From Phoebastria nigripes (Eukaryota; Chordata; Aves; Procellariiformes; Diomedeidae): DNA of 64,000 bases. The stretch spans positions 144,413 to 208,412 of the forward strand of contig JAYKAV010002972.1 of the NCBI GenBank assembly GCA_035582835.1, written 5' to 3'. The position numbers were made by a program, and so were the translations under genes. Positions 36,816 through 49,564 of the stretch are shown piece after piece (positions within the stretch are counted from its first letter, which is position 1; every line of letters starts with the position of its first letter). Under the pieces are notes generated by a model. It was not told the origin of the DNA. It saw nothing but the letters and a program-made list of their open reading frames with translations, and did no database searches.

Positions 36816-37371
36816 TGGTCCTGGTTTCAGCTCAGATAGAGTTAATTTTCTTCCTAGTAGCTGGCATAGTGCTGTGTTTTGGGTTTAGGATGAGAATAAT
36901 GTTGATAACACACTGATGTTTTAGTTACTGCTGAGCAGTGCTTACACAGAGTCAAGGCCTTTTCCTGCTTCTCACACCACCCCACCACCGAGTAGGCTGG
37001 AGGTGCACCAGAAGCTGGGAGGGGACATAGCTGAGACAGCTGACCCCAGCTGACCAAGGGGATATTCCGTACCATATGACATCATGCTCAGTATATAAAC
37101 TAGGGAAAAGCAGGCTGGGGGTCTGCTGCTCGGGAACTGGCTGGGCATCGGTCAGTAGCTGGTGAGTAATTGCATTGTGCATCACTTGTTTTATATATTC
37201 TTTTATCATTATTATTATTATTCCCTTTTTTTTTATTCTGTCTTAGTAAACTGTCTTTATCTCAACCCATGAGTTTTACTTTTTTTTTTTTATTCTCTCC
37301 CCCATCCCACTGTGGGGGAGTGAGCGAACGGCTGTGTGGTGTTTAGCTGCCTGCCAGGTTAAAGTACAACA
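36816..37371 (+). mobile_element. Solo LTR of an avian endogenous retrovirus
   Basis: About 556 bases matching a common avian ERV LTR. It starts near tggtcctggtttcagctc and includes gatgagaataatgttgataa and a gatattccgtaccatatgac block. A TATA box, tatataaa, lies at 37092-37099. Downstream are an ATT-rich region, ttagtaaactgtctttatct, tctcccccatcccactgtgg, gagtgagcgaacggctg, and an end near acaaca at 37371. The TATA box followed by a polyadenylation-like agtaaa (37245-37250, degenerate) shows the LTR points the same way as OXR1. No internal gag/pol/env sequence flanks it, so it is a solo LTR left by recombination. The flanks aaagg and aaagt are only an imperfect candidate target duplication. 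Confidence 0.85.
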
Positions 37372-38967
37372 AAAGTAAGGGCTCCCCCCGCTCCCTGTAG
37401 AAGTGCGGGAGGGGGTTCTCTAGTTTCATTTAGCAAAATGAAGTAAAGAGGGGAAAAAAAAAGTTTGTTTCAGTGAAGGGCTAATACAGAGTTGGTTATA
37501 GCTGACTTCTACTCGGTAGTTCTACCTTTGTAGACTTCGAAATACTAAAATTGTTTAGCCATCAAAGCTGCTCTGTAATTCAGCTCGAATGTAGATTTTT
37601 GGCTAGGAGCTGACTTTGTAAAAGCATGTCTTTCCAGGAACACTGGTTTCCTGTCAGCAGAATTCTATGGGGAGAACTCCAACCAGGAAGATGCAGTAGT
37701 GGAGCCTGGGCTTCTCTGCAATTTATGCAATTATTAAGAAACATCTGAGTAAGGTCATATGTCACTAATATTCTTTTCCCAGTTATTATTATCTTTTCTC
37801 TCAAATAACAAATTTTCTTGATAGCACTTCTTGATAGTGCTTAGTCAAGCTGTCAAATGTCTACTCCGGCCTTCCGTGTGCTCAAAGTTGAGGAAGGTTT
37901 GAGACTTTAAGCATTTATTTATTTATTTGCTTGCATGACTTGGTCCAGAGAAGTTTAAATATAAAGGTGTTGCTTTGTTGCAGAATAGGTTCCCATTAGA
38001 CAGGCTGTGATGACCCTTCTGCTGAAAATTACTATTTGGTTTTGCTATTATACCTTTACTCTGACCTAGTACGCCTGTTCTTGTGAGGTGTCTGCTGTCA
38101 TTTGTACTGAATAATTTCTTTTATGGCAAATTGAAGGTGTTGTAGCACAGTAAATAGACTAGTCTGCAAGAATACATTCTTCTATATCAGTCTCAGAATG
38201 ACTGTAAATGCTAGGATAGGCCTACCCATATAGCATATGTCATGAGAAGTTACTCAAGGGAAAATTGTTAGTTTTACTACTAGAAATCAGAGCTCTTCCT
38301 GCAATGCATTAGATCCCATGTCAGAAAAATACCTTATTCTTGCTTTTGTGGATTATTTTGTATATGCTTGTTTGCATATAGTAGATAAGGACGCTTAATA
38401 GTGTAACCATACCTGTAATTTATTTGAAACTTTTTTATTGACTATATGCACATAGCAGAGATAAAAGCTTGAAAGTGTAGAAGAAACCAAGTAGATTAAA
38501 ATACTTTAAAAGTTAAAATCCTCTTATGCAAAAGGTTGTTTTCTTCAGTGTAGGCAGTTCAATGTTAGCAACAATTTGAGTGTTAAACTTCATTTAACTG
38601 ACACTGTATTGTTGCAGAACTATTTTGTGCATCTCATTACATGTCGTGGATCACTACAAGCAGTTCTTAAATGCTTCAGGGAAAGTCAAACAAACGAGCA
38701 ATGTGACAAGATATAATAAAGTGTTTATGGAAGTTTCTGTTTCTGAGGTCTTTCGAAGTATGTGTAAGGAGGGAAGGGATGTTTCTAGATACAGTTTGTC
38801 AAAAGAAAGCAAAGAACAGAAATCACTTGCACTTGTCAGTGTGGACTCTGTGTGTGTCCATTTGGTTTTGTTTTTCAAACAGTCTCTCCAGCAACGCAAA
38901 AAGCACTCAACTTCTATTTGAGCAGTTAAGGCTGGAGTGTTTTGTTCTTCGTCATAGCACCTGTTTT

Positions 38968-39033
38968 CCGTGTTTCTCTTCTCTCTTTGCTGGTTGCTAT
39001 CTGTGTTTCTCTTCTCTCTTTGCTGGTTGCTAT
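38968..39033. repeat. 33-bp tandem duplication (2 copies)
   Basis: Two adjacent copies of a 33-base unit containing tgtttctcttctctctttgc and tggttgctat (38968-39000 and 39001-39033) differ at one base. The near-identity suggests a recent event. Confidence 0.92.
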
Positions 39034-40349
39034 CCTTATGAATGAGAGAAGTACTAGCATACATTCTCTAATGCTCTGTATTGATGTCTATCGTCTTTGA
39101 CTTTCCTCCAATTTTGACTCCAGATTTGCAGTATAAATTTAAGCATATTTCAAGGTAAAGAGGATATGTTACTCTGCCTGTATAATGTAAAGAGGTCTTC
39201 TCTTCTGTGCTAGGGTCATTGAAATCGATGAGTTCTTGCTAGAAATTGAATAAGATGACTAACCAACATCTGAACCTCTGTTGAGGCAAAATATAAGCTA
39301 TGATATGCTCTGTTCTTTTGTTTCTGTTTTATCAAACATTGGAGTAGCTTAACACAACCATGTGGCTAAATATAAATCAGCATGTGGCTAATATAAGACC
39401 TGCATAACCCTGTTAAATTTTTTCATGTTGCTACACTTAAGCTAAGATTTCAATGTGTATTTCAGTAAGTTTGTTTAATGTCAGTGTGTATGTAAGAACT
39501 CAGCTTAGATTTTTAAGCCTGTCTTATGCAGCTGGGTTTTGTGAAGGATTTCTTCACTCAGCAGTCTGATGCACATATTTGAGAAGATTCAATAAGCTTT
39601 ACTACCTGTAAAACTTAAAATCTGCTTCGAAATAATATGTAGTGACAAGGGTGTCGTCATTAAATTTGAAAGTCTGCCACCAGTATTATTCCTGCTTTTA
39701 TGTTGCGTGGCAATATGAATGAGAAATAGCTGGCTTATTCACAGTGGACTTGGATATCAGCTGGGGACTCCTGCAGCCACTTGCTAAGTTATATGCATCA
39801 CAAGGGTGACCACATAATTTTTAGGAGAAAGGCATATATAGAAGGAGAACTCATCTCCAGGAAGTTTGCTTTTTAATTATATCTTCATTAGCTTTTTCAG
39901 CAAAATTCAGTTCGGTGTTCTGTAAGTTGTTTTGATTTTTTTTTTTGTTTGCTTTCTAACTAAAATTGAAAGACGCAGGCAAAGGCTAAAGCGGTGCCAG
40001 AAAGATGATGAACTGAAAACAATTGTGTGTAAAGTTCCTGGATATGATTAAAGGCATTTAGCTATAATCTCTACTAGTGAATAGAACTGAACAGAAAAGC
40101 AGAAAACCAAAGGGAACATAGAAGTTCACATTTTTTATAAATAGCAATATTATATTAGTAACTAAAAATAGCAATTATGTATGAAATGGAGGTCTTTAAA
40201 TGTTGGTTAAGCTCCAAAACAGGGTTGCTGTGACTATAAAATAGGCTTTGGCGCAGTCTGTCTACTATACGTGTAGCTTTTATTTAAAAACAATTTTTTC
40301 ACTGTCTGTCCTGTGCCTGGTGGGTTCTATGTTCACTAGTTTGTTGGAT

Positions 40350-41765
40350 GTACTGCTAGACAGCAAGATAGATAACTCTTCCTGTTATCTGCCCAGGAAG
40401 GTCATGAAGGAAATCCTCTGGAAGTTATATCCAGGTATGTGAAAGACAAATGTGGTTGGGAACAGCCAGAGTGAATTTACTAAGGGCATATCATGCCTGA
40501 CCAAAGTGATTGCTTTCTGTGATGAGATGACTGGCTCAGCAGATGAGGGAAGAGTAGTGCATGTTACTTACCTTGACTAGAGCCAGGCCCTTGACACTGT
40601 CCGAAAGCAGCCTTGTTATAATACTGTGGAAATGTGAACCAAATGGGTGGACTACAAGATGGGCTGGAAAAATTGGCAGGATCTTTGGGCTCAAAGCGAT
40701 TCAGCATTTGTGTGTATGGTTGGTCGTTTTCTGTTGTTTATTTTCTGTGGTGGTGGACAGTTAGGAATCCTTGAGGGTCCCTGTTAGGGCTAATATTGTT
40801 TATAATCTGCCCATCAGTGACCTGAATGGTGGGATAGAGGATAGAATGCGCTGTCAGCAAGCTTGGGGACGGGGGGCAGCAAAAATTAGGGAAAGTGGTC
40901 AATACACTGGAGGGAGGGCCAAGGGCTGCACATCAGAGGGACATCAAGAGTCTGGAGAGATGAAGTAACAGAAACTTCATGAAGTTCAACAACAGCTAAG
41001 ACTGGCCTGGGACAAAGAGCACCATGTGGCAGTACAGGGTGAGGGTTGGCTAGCTACATAGCACTTTTGCAGAAGAAGACTAAGGGCCAAGGAGAGGTTG
41101 AGGCTAGTGTCCTGGTGGACGTGTTGAACAATGTCCACTTGTGATGGTGAAGGCTTATCACATGCCAGGTGGCAGATGAAAGAGGAGTAACAACTGGTTA
41201 AGGAAAGTGATTATTCTGCTGTCTGGGGGGCTTGTGAAGCTGCATTTGCAGTGTTGTGTCCACTTCTGGCACCTCCAGTACAAGAAGATTGACATGCTGG
41301 AGAGAGTCTAGTGGAGAGCCATTAAGATGATCAGGGGATGGAAACATATAAGGCACAAGGATTGGCTGGGGGAGCTGGGTTTGTTTAGTCTGGAGAAGAA
41401 AATACTAATGGACAACCTGATTTCTGTGTTGTGCTACCTAGTAGACAGGTTAGAGGGAGGAGAAGAAGAGTCACGGTCTTCAGAGCTTCATAGTAAAATG
41501 ATGGGCAGCAACAGCTGCAACTTGCTGTACAAGAGGTCCTGGTTAAATAACAGGAAAATATTTTTCATGATGAGGGTGGTTAAATGCTGGAGCAGGTTTC
41601 TTGGAGAGGCTGTGGAATCTCCAGCCTTGAAGACTTAGACTCAACTAGAAGGGCCATGAGCAACCTGATCTAATGTAGGCGTAGGCTTGCTTTGAACACA
41701 GGGTTGGACTAGCTGACCTTCAGAGGGTCCTTCCAACATAAAGTAGTGTATAATATTACAGAAGG
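40350..41765 (+). mobile_element. CR1 LINE, sense, about 1.4 kb of 3' half
   Basis: CR1 landmarks appear in sense order: aggaaggtcatgaaggaaat near 40392, agagtgaatttactaagggc near 40468, the cttgactagagccaggccct (RT) block near 40573, gcccatcagtgacctgaatg near 40809, tcatgaagttcaacaacag near 40978, gtcctggtggacgtgttgaa near 41110, gttgtgtccacttctggc near 41253, gagctgggtttgtttagtct near 41372, tggagaggctgtggaatct near 41602, and gggttggactagctgacctt near 41701. It covers the reverse-transcriptase C-terminal half to the 3' end, with deletions and frameshifts. It is the longest mobile element in the window. Confidence 0.92.
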
Positions 41766-42150
41766 ATAACAGAAGACGTTTAGTAAGACTGTTGTTGAAG
41801 TTGGAAAATAATCCTTTCTTGCTAACTTCTCAAATTTTGCATGTGACAGTATATTGGATGATTTCCTTATGTGAGTTCTGATTGTCATTTTGTTGTTTAT
41901 ATCCAGGTTGATTCTGAATATCTTTGCCCACTAGCATTTCTTACTGTGGGCTGGTTAAACTGTGGTTCATTAGTTATATACACCATCAGATCAAAGCAGT
42001 CCTTTAAACTGCGGTGGATTTGGAACCCTATTTTTTCATTTGCTTTTATGTCAAAGAAAAAGAACAAAAATTACACAACATCTTAAATCTCTTAAAGTTA
42101 ATACTGAAAAAGGCAGGTTGCCAAGTTTTTTTTTCTATATTCCCTTTTAG

Positions 42151-42303
42151 GATCCAGATGGAGTCCAACGGAAAGAGTCAGCTGCTTCACCAGCACATGC
42201 ATGTGTTCGTCCTACAAGAGTGGTATCGTCCACCTCTGAAGAGGAGGAAGCATTTACAGAGAAGTTTCTAAAAATTAATTGCAAGTACATCACTAATGGC
42301 AAG
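42151..42303 (+). CDS. OXR1: OXR1 coding exon 5
   Basis: Fifty-one codons (residues 154-204), phase 0 at both ends. The first part, DPDGVQRKESAASPAHACV, is variable compared with mammals. The rest, RPTRVVSSTSEEEEAFTEKF and LKINCKYITNGK, is strongly conserved in OXR1 and recognisable in NCOA7. It starts the GRAM/PH-like module that continues in exon 6. The acceptor is ttttag and the donor is aag|gtactt. There is no methionine in this exon. A 29-bp alternating purine-pyrimidine tract lies about 110 bases after the donor. Confidence 0.96.
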
Positions 42304-42413
42304 GTACTTAAACATTCAGGTTTTACTGTTACTGTACAGGATGTAAAAATGAAGTACACTTAAACCATTAACATACAGTAAAATTTGGTCACTGATAGGT
42401 AGATGGATCAGCT

Positions 42414-42442
42414 TACACGCATATATATGTGTGTATATATAT
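42414..42442. repeat. 29-bp alternating purine-pyrimidine tract
   Basis: TACACGC, then (AT)n, (GT)n and (AT)n blocks alternate purine and pyrimidine without a break. It is a simple-repeat tract, possibly polymorphic. Confidence 0.88.
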
Positions 42443-45400
42443 TCATTTTTTTAATTCCGTTTCCTTTGGATTCCCAAACCACTTGTTTCTTAGATGTGAC
42501 GCAAGCAGTTAATATGCGATTAACCTGTGACAGACTTCCCCCATACTGTTAAGTGATTCTCTTGTGTTGCAGGCATGAGGTCTGTTTGTGCCCTGTGTTA
42601 GTATCTCTCATAAGTAATTCTCTTTACTTACAGTGAAGAAGAGCATGCCTTAAACTATAAGGAAGTATGTAGTTGGGTAGCTTCAATTCCACTTTCCTAA
42701 AGCAGAACAGTGCGAGCAGAATTAACCTCTGATTCTGTAAACAAACCTTCTGTATTGGATATAGTATGGTAGAAATCTTGATTTTTCTTTGAAGCAGTAG
42801 TTAGTTTGCTCTGTCATTACACGAACACCTCCAAGTTAGTGGCACTTAATTAACTTCCATTCAGCTCATAGGTGCACAAGTCTTGCGCAGATTTTCAGGG
42901 ACTGAGATCATGTCAAAAGACTTTACCTCAGAACGCTTTAGGAAAAAAACCAAAATTGCTCTCCCACCCCACAGAAAAATGACTATTAGATATTTTAATT
43001 ATGAAAAATCATGCCTTCACTCAAGCAGAATGAATGCAGAGAAACTCAAAGTACTTACAGTACTTCCTCCTTCACCTGAAGTTTGGGTATGTATATACAA
43101 TACTGCTGATTCTGTGTTGCTCAGCAATAGGTTTGCAGATAAGTTATGCTAATGATAAACAGATTAATGAAAAACTGCATTTATTTTTTTTTGCTGGTGG
43201 AAAGGATTGCAGATCTATGTATATCTAGACTTGAAGCCTTTTGACAGTACGTGTATATTGGCAAAAGCTATGTGTTAGAAGTTGGTGAGACAAGTACTGG
43301 AAAACCTTTATTTGTTACTTTGTTCTGCTTTGCAGTTAATTTGCTTCACTCCTTGCATTCTGTCCCTATGTGACTTTTTCTAGGTTGATCCTAGACAAGT
43401 CATTACTTCTCGGTTTTAAGCGCTCTGATGCAGAGGAATTGAGAACTGTGAGCCTTTGTTAGAAATTGGCTGTACTGGAAAAATATAATCTGGGGTTAAA
43501 ATTTACAGCATATTGTTTATATGCAGTAATTCCTCATCAGAATATTATGGGGAGTGTTCACAGCATCTGTCTTTGATTTGCATCTTTATAGCCTATTTTC
43601 TAAGAGCTTCAAGGAGAACTCTGTTTCTAAAGAGTTGTATAATCCACCACAGTATCAGTCCATACCTGGGGAGGTGGGTGGGGAAAGAAATGAATGCTCA
43701 CTTGCTCAGATTTGAGTGCCAGATTTCCTAAGTTTAGTATGTAATTTAGCCTTCGTGTCACATGTGGTAGGAATGTCCTCTGGCATGTTGTCTTATCCCC
43801 TCCTTGGTACGTTTCCTGATGATGCAGGATGATAAACCTTCAAATATTTTCTTAAAATAGAGCTTAAAAGATTCATCTTCTGTTTCCCACTCTGGAAGTG
43901 ATTTTGAAACTCATTGTTAACTTTTATAGGGCTTCAGATGTCAAGTCTCAGTCATCACTGTGACTGATGCTCATAAACTAAAATCTGGTGAAAGCCTCTT
44001 CTTCAGTGTGTTTAATTTCACATATGCAAAAGGGCTTGCATTAAGATAAGACTGTCTCATTTCCCACTTTTCAAGACTGCTTATTCTGTATGTGTTTGGA
44101 GTTGGTTTTAGTCACACCTGTGACTTCCTGGACAAGCAGGAGTTCTGTGAGATGCAGTGGTTGGAACTTGGAAACATTTGCTCTGTTATGATATTTGCTC
44201 TCTGTTACCTGGTTATGGCTACTGTCAGAGGCGGGGTGTTGGGCACAGTTAGAAACAGGGTGGTATGAATATGCCACATCCTGGTCAGACAATAAATGAG
44301 TGTAACCAGTGCGCTGCAGAGTCACACCTTAACACGTTGTTTATTGCGTATGTAGGCGTGCCCTTTCTTGCAGCCACGTTGTTTGCTTCTTTTGTAGAAA
44401 AGTATGCTGTTCTGGTTTTTCATTTTTTGCACTGTTTGGAGGCAGAAAAAGGTATCTTAAACAGTCTGCTGGATTGAAACCGAAACTAATAGAGGAGCTT
44501 TGAAATTCTTTGTTCTTTCTTATGCTTGCTAGTTTACTTGCCTTGTGTTGAAAAGTAGTACGTAAAGGAAAATTACTAATACTAAGGCTTAAAAAAACCC
44601 AAAACAACCTGGCAATATGGGCACAAAAAGCACAAACACATTGTTCATGAAGTGAAAAGGAGGACACTGACAAGGTTCAAGACTTCTACAAGAAACAAAG
44701 AATAAAACTAAATTGTTGTCTTTATGATAAAAGCTTCATAAATCATGAATTACAGTTTTTGTTCTACCTTGTGTGTTCAAGAACATAATGGAATTATTTA
44801 GAGGTAACTTCTGTTTGAAAACTGCTTGTCAGAAGTCCTCTCAAACCTTCTTAAAAGTGTGTTTTGCTGAACTGCCTAATCGTGATGTTTGGGCTCACCA
44901 ATGTCATAAAGTTTGGCTCTAATTCTTCCTCTATCATGATTTTTGCAATTTCTATCTCAGATATTGTGTAGGATTTNGAGCTCCCACTTCCTGAGGTTTA
45001 AGAACTTTAATGGAAAGAAGTTAAAACCAATTCAGAATTGAATATGTGCATGCAGGTGCAGTTTAATCTACTTTCAATATGCATGGTTTTGCTTATCTGG
45101 ATTAATATTTTCTGGACCAGCTTTAAGACTAAAGGGATCTATTTTTAATAACCTAGTGTGTCCACATGGGTTTCAGTAATAAAGTGGCTCAGCATTTCTC
45201 CCTGAGGCTGTTAAATCTGAACTTTACCTGAATAGAAATTCACTTCATGTCTTAAGAATATGTCTTACACACAGGAAACTTGACTTCTACAAGTGGTATT
45301 TTGGGGAGTTTTGTTCAAGAATCCGAACTTCCTTTAACAATATCATGTTGAACTGCTTAGTAGCTATATGCAGAGTCCAATTTTTATTTCAGTTTCATTG

Positions 45401-48400
45401 ACAGAGTTTTTGATAATTTTTCCTCAACAACTAATTAGAAGTATGGTCCAAGAGAAACAAGTCACTGGTTATTTGGTGGAGGATGTCCTAAAAAACTGTT
45501 TCCCACGGTCCTCTATCAGTAGTTGAGCTGCTTATAGACCTTTTCTTTTTTCTTTTTCCCCAGGACTAGAAAATTAGGAGATTAGAGCAACTGCTGGCAG
45601 TATACCGGAGTCATGTAGGAGTTTGTAGTGTGCATGCCATTGCCCAATCTTTTTGCTTATGCTTGTGCTCTGATTTGCTGATCTGTCTCCCTCTAGCTGC
45701 ATTATTGGTACAAATAATTTTTTGAAAATATTTTGAAAATTGAATTTGTATAAAATAAAGTCAAAGAGCTGTTTCTAAAACATTCAACAAATATTTGATT
45801 ACCATCGAAAGGATCTGTGCTGAAGACACAGCATGACAGAGTGTGACCACAAAGGAGAAGCTGGCCTCATATCCCTGTGTTGATGGGGGTAGGTGAGGGC
45901 ATAGGAAGGGCTTTACTTAGTAAGTAAGCCCCCATGCTGTTCTTTACTCTGAAGAATATATTCACACTGAAAATATTTTCAGCAGCTCAACCAGGCCAGA
46001 GAGGGAGCTTTGGAACTTTCTCCCTGCTCCAAAAGCAGGGAACCAAGAAGATTATATGGGGAGCAGGCTTTAGGCTATCAGTCATCTTCAGTGCTTGTAA
46101 GATAGTGGGGGAGGTTAGGTTATCGGAAGTAAGTCACTAAAGAACAGTATGCTGTAGGTTTTTTCCTGGCATCAGTGTTGTTACCCATCTCTAGGTATTT
46201 TGTAGAACAACTGTGACATCTGCTGCCATAGTGGATAAATGTGTATGAGTAACCAGAAAAGTCTGTTCAGAACCTAAAGTGAGTGCAGGGTACTAAAATG
46301 CTCAAGAGTTCATTGCTGGCCTACTCAGAGAAAATAGTTCTGAAGCATATGTATTGTAGGAATGCTAACATTGAAGTCTGTCTCATCTATAATGGCAAAC
46401 CACCAAGGGAATAAAGTTTCAGGTACTCTCCTTTAAAGAGGATATGTCATTTTTATCTTTACTTATGCAAAACTGTGGTGTTAGTTCTCAAAGGCTGGAG
46501 CTGCTTCAGTTTCCATCTTTCAGGGACGACTAGCATAATGCAATGAGCAATTCTTGNCCAGTGGTTGGCTAGATGCACGTATGCTCCCACTTGCATGTTT
46601 TGTTCTGATGTTATCTATTTTTTTCTCACCGAATCAATAGCACTTGGTTTCTGCTGTGCTAGAAACTCCATCTGTTGAGTAATACATGTTCCACAGGTTT
46701 TTTAAGGAAGTTTTTCTTCTGCAAACAAGTTAGAAGGTAGTAAAGACAGAAGCTATTTGTCTTACGAGAGTCACAGAAATTGTTAGAGAAAGTGGCAGAA
46801 ACACTGGCATGTCTGAAAAAGAATAATTAAAACTTGGGACCAAACAAAATGTTTCTTTATCTGGCTGTTACCTGAGCTTTACCTAGCTACCTAGGTTAAC
46901 ATTCAGTGATAATAATAATAAAAAATGACAAAAATATTAATGATGTTTAATGTATTATTAAGAATCTCATTTCTAGTCTGTAAATTTGGGGCACCAATTC
47001 TTCTGTAGAGAAGTACCCTGAAGTGTTCATGTAGTAACTGTGGACCATATCAAATCACTTGTGAGCCAGAAATGTTGCATCGGTCTGCCTCCTGTCATCT
47101 TTTAAATAGATAACAGTGAAATAAGTCGCCTCTTGAGGAGCTATAAAGCCAGTGTTTTCAAGATACCTGTATAAGCTTTCAACTGCTTATAGTCATTGCA
47201 AGTGAAGTGTTTGATCAGCTTCTTAGTCAAGTGCACATAAAAGCCTGATAGTTCCAAAGGTTTAATTCTCTATTTCTTTATCAGTGTAATTACTTTTAAA
47301 TGGAGTTACACTTTCAGATTAATTTTTATGCTGAGTATTTACCTATTGGTGTTGAGGGTTTCTTCTAAGACCAAGATAAGCAAGCTTTTAGGTTTCTAGC
47401 TGTGTCTTTGGTTGAGGCTGCAGAGGTAGGCTCTAGAATCTTCCATACGTGTCAAGGACAACTGCCTGATGTACAGGTTTGGGGTTTTTCTGCCATCAGA
47501 CAAGTCATTGTCAGACTGTTTGAGGAAGCTTCCATTTACAACAGAAGCTCTCTTAAACTTGTTTTTCTATGTAGTCAGTAGTCTTGCACACTTCTTTGGC
47601 TGAATGTTTGCCTGCAGAAAGATTGTATCTATTGTTCCTCAGTGTGTGAGTCTAAACACCACAAGGTACTATGCAATTTCTTTAAACACATTCAAATTTG
47701 CCCTGGAAACAGACTTTTGTCCTGGATATGACGACATTTCTTTAAGATATTCACAAGCCTGGCCTGTGGGTTTCGGGGAGTGGTAAGCTGGTGGTTTCTG
47801 AACTGCTAAAATTGAAGCTGAAGCAAGGTAACTGAAATGAGATGTGCAACCAGTTGTTCATACACGTTATTCTAATGTTGTGACTCTCTAGTGTTCAGAT
47901 AAGCAATATAAAATTGACTTACGAAACTTAACTTATATTGCAATAAAATATTCTTTAATCAATTTTTGACCTGGATTGCTGGCTGAAGCAGTCTTTTAGC
48001 CTGGTTTTGAGAGCACAGATAAAGCATTGGATTTTGTGTTTGTTTAATAAAACCAGGGACCTTGTTGACATGGGTGATATGTCAGTTGTGACAGTTCACC
48101 CCTTGATAGAAAAATGCCATCTCCTTTTATTGCCTAAAGTCCTCCACAGCCTCAAAAGCTTTAGCACTTCCTGTCTACTTAATTTATCAAGGAAGGATCA
48201 TTTGTTCATGAAACAGTGAACAAGTGAAGACAAAATCTTAGTCTGAAATGAAGAGTTCTCCAGTGAACTTGATTACTGATTGCTTCTGCTGAGTAATACA
48301 TCATTTTAGAAGTTGGTGTTAAACATTTAAATCCTTCAGCTAGAGCAGCCATACAACCTTACCTTTTTTTGCTCTCCAGCCTGACTGTTCTGAAGAGTCA

Positions 48401-48424
48401 CATCAACATGTGGGCAGTGAAAGA

Positions 48425-48484
48425 ACAGAATAGAATATTTCAGTTGGAAGGGACCTACAACGATCGTCTAGTCCAACTGCCATC
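48425..48484 (-). mobile_element. Short CR1 3' end, antisense
   Basis: agaatagaatatttcagttg, then gaagggacctacaacgatcg and tctagtccaactgcc match the reverse-complement 3' terminus of a CR1 subfamily different from that at 27824. Only about 60 bases are recognisable, consistent with extreme 5' truncation. Confidence 0.85.
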
Positions 48485-49543
48485 AGGTCTATGGCCTTGA
48501 CTTTTCTGGGTCAGATCTGGAGAATATTAATAAAATTCCTCTTTCATGTGTGGTCATTAATGAAAGAGCTCAGATTTAGAAATGATAATGCTTTTTGCAT
48601 TATGTACTGAATTTACAGAAGTAGTATTTGTTTAAAGAGAAGCAGTTGTTCTTCTGAGTAGACTCATCGACTTTTGCAGTCAGGTTAAATTTATTTTCTA
48701 GACTACAGTGGATATAACCAAATGTGAACTTCTGTGGACAGTCATCCTCTTGGAGTTCCTTTTTTGCACCTTAAAAGTCTATTTCAGCAATACAGTGCTG
48801 GGAAAGAAATACCAGTGACAGTTTTGTTTCGGTGTCTTAAACACCTTAGAATTATGTAAATATGATGTTCTGCTGACTTTAAAGTCTTCAGCATATGCTT
48901 CGTACTCCAAAAGGCACATATAAAACCTGACTTGGCACTGAACATCTAAGAGGACTTAAGTACAGATGCTTGAGCTGCTTTTGAGACTGTTTTCTTTTTT
49001 CTGTAATAGTGATACTGTTGGTCATTGCTGTAGGCTTTAATACTATTTTTGGTTTGGTTTTTATAACTTGTAATTTTCTGCTCACTATATGGCATCTTTG
49101 TTTTTCTGCTGTGAAGGTCATCAACCGTAACAGTGCTGGGAACAAATTTCTGAAAATGGGAAGGAATATAGTTGTATTTCATGCTGTGCTGATATGTCGT
49201 CTTAAAACAAAACTGAAAACAAATAATACCCTGCAATACACAATGTTTGTAATCACTGTGAACAGTTTATCAGTGAGCTGGATATTTATTCAATTCCTGA
49301 TAAGCTTCAGCAGCACATGAAACAACTCTTTTGTGATTCTTGCACAAAAGTTTTGAATGTCTTTCTAAATTTGTAAAGTCCTTAGGATTCAAGGTCTATA
49401 ACTGAAATAACTGAACGATCACTATCATCCTGCTTAAAGCTATATTTCCTCCTGTTCATTGTTTTAGCTTAAACTCTACCGTTCTAACAGTTTAATGCAT
49501 TTCCTTAGCAGGCAACTGGTGTTTGCAAGTGTTTCTAATGCTT

Positions 49544-49564
49544 AAAAAAAAAAAAAAAAAAAAA
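49544..49564. repeat. Poly-A run of 21
   Basis: Twenty-one consecutive A bases in intron 5; no retrogene body was recognised upstream of it. Confidence 0.9.

Larger units (their letters stand above)
36471..42150 (+). other. OXR1: OXR1 intron 4
   Basis: Phase-0 intron of 5,680 bases, donor gtaaat, acceptor cttttag. It holds a sense-oriented solo LTR (36816-37371), a 33-bp tandem duplication (38968-39033) and a long sense CR1 fragment (40350-41765). The rest shows no recognisable exon. Confidence 0.86.

Noticed and set aside
38654..39064. 136-codon minus-strand frame with an 11-residue repeat
   Set aside because: The repeat is a by-product of the 33-bp tandem duplication; there is no splice context or recognisable domain.
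41327..41638. 103-codon frame in intron 4
   Set aside because: It is a remnant reading frame of the CR1 ORF2 C-terminus, not a host gene.
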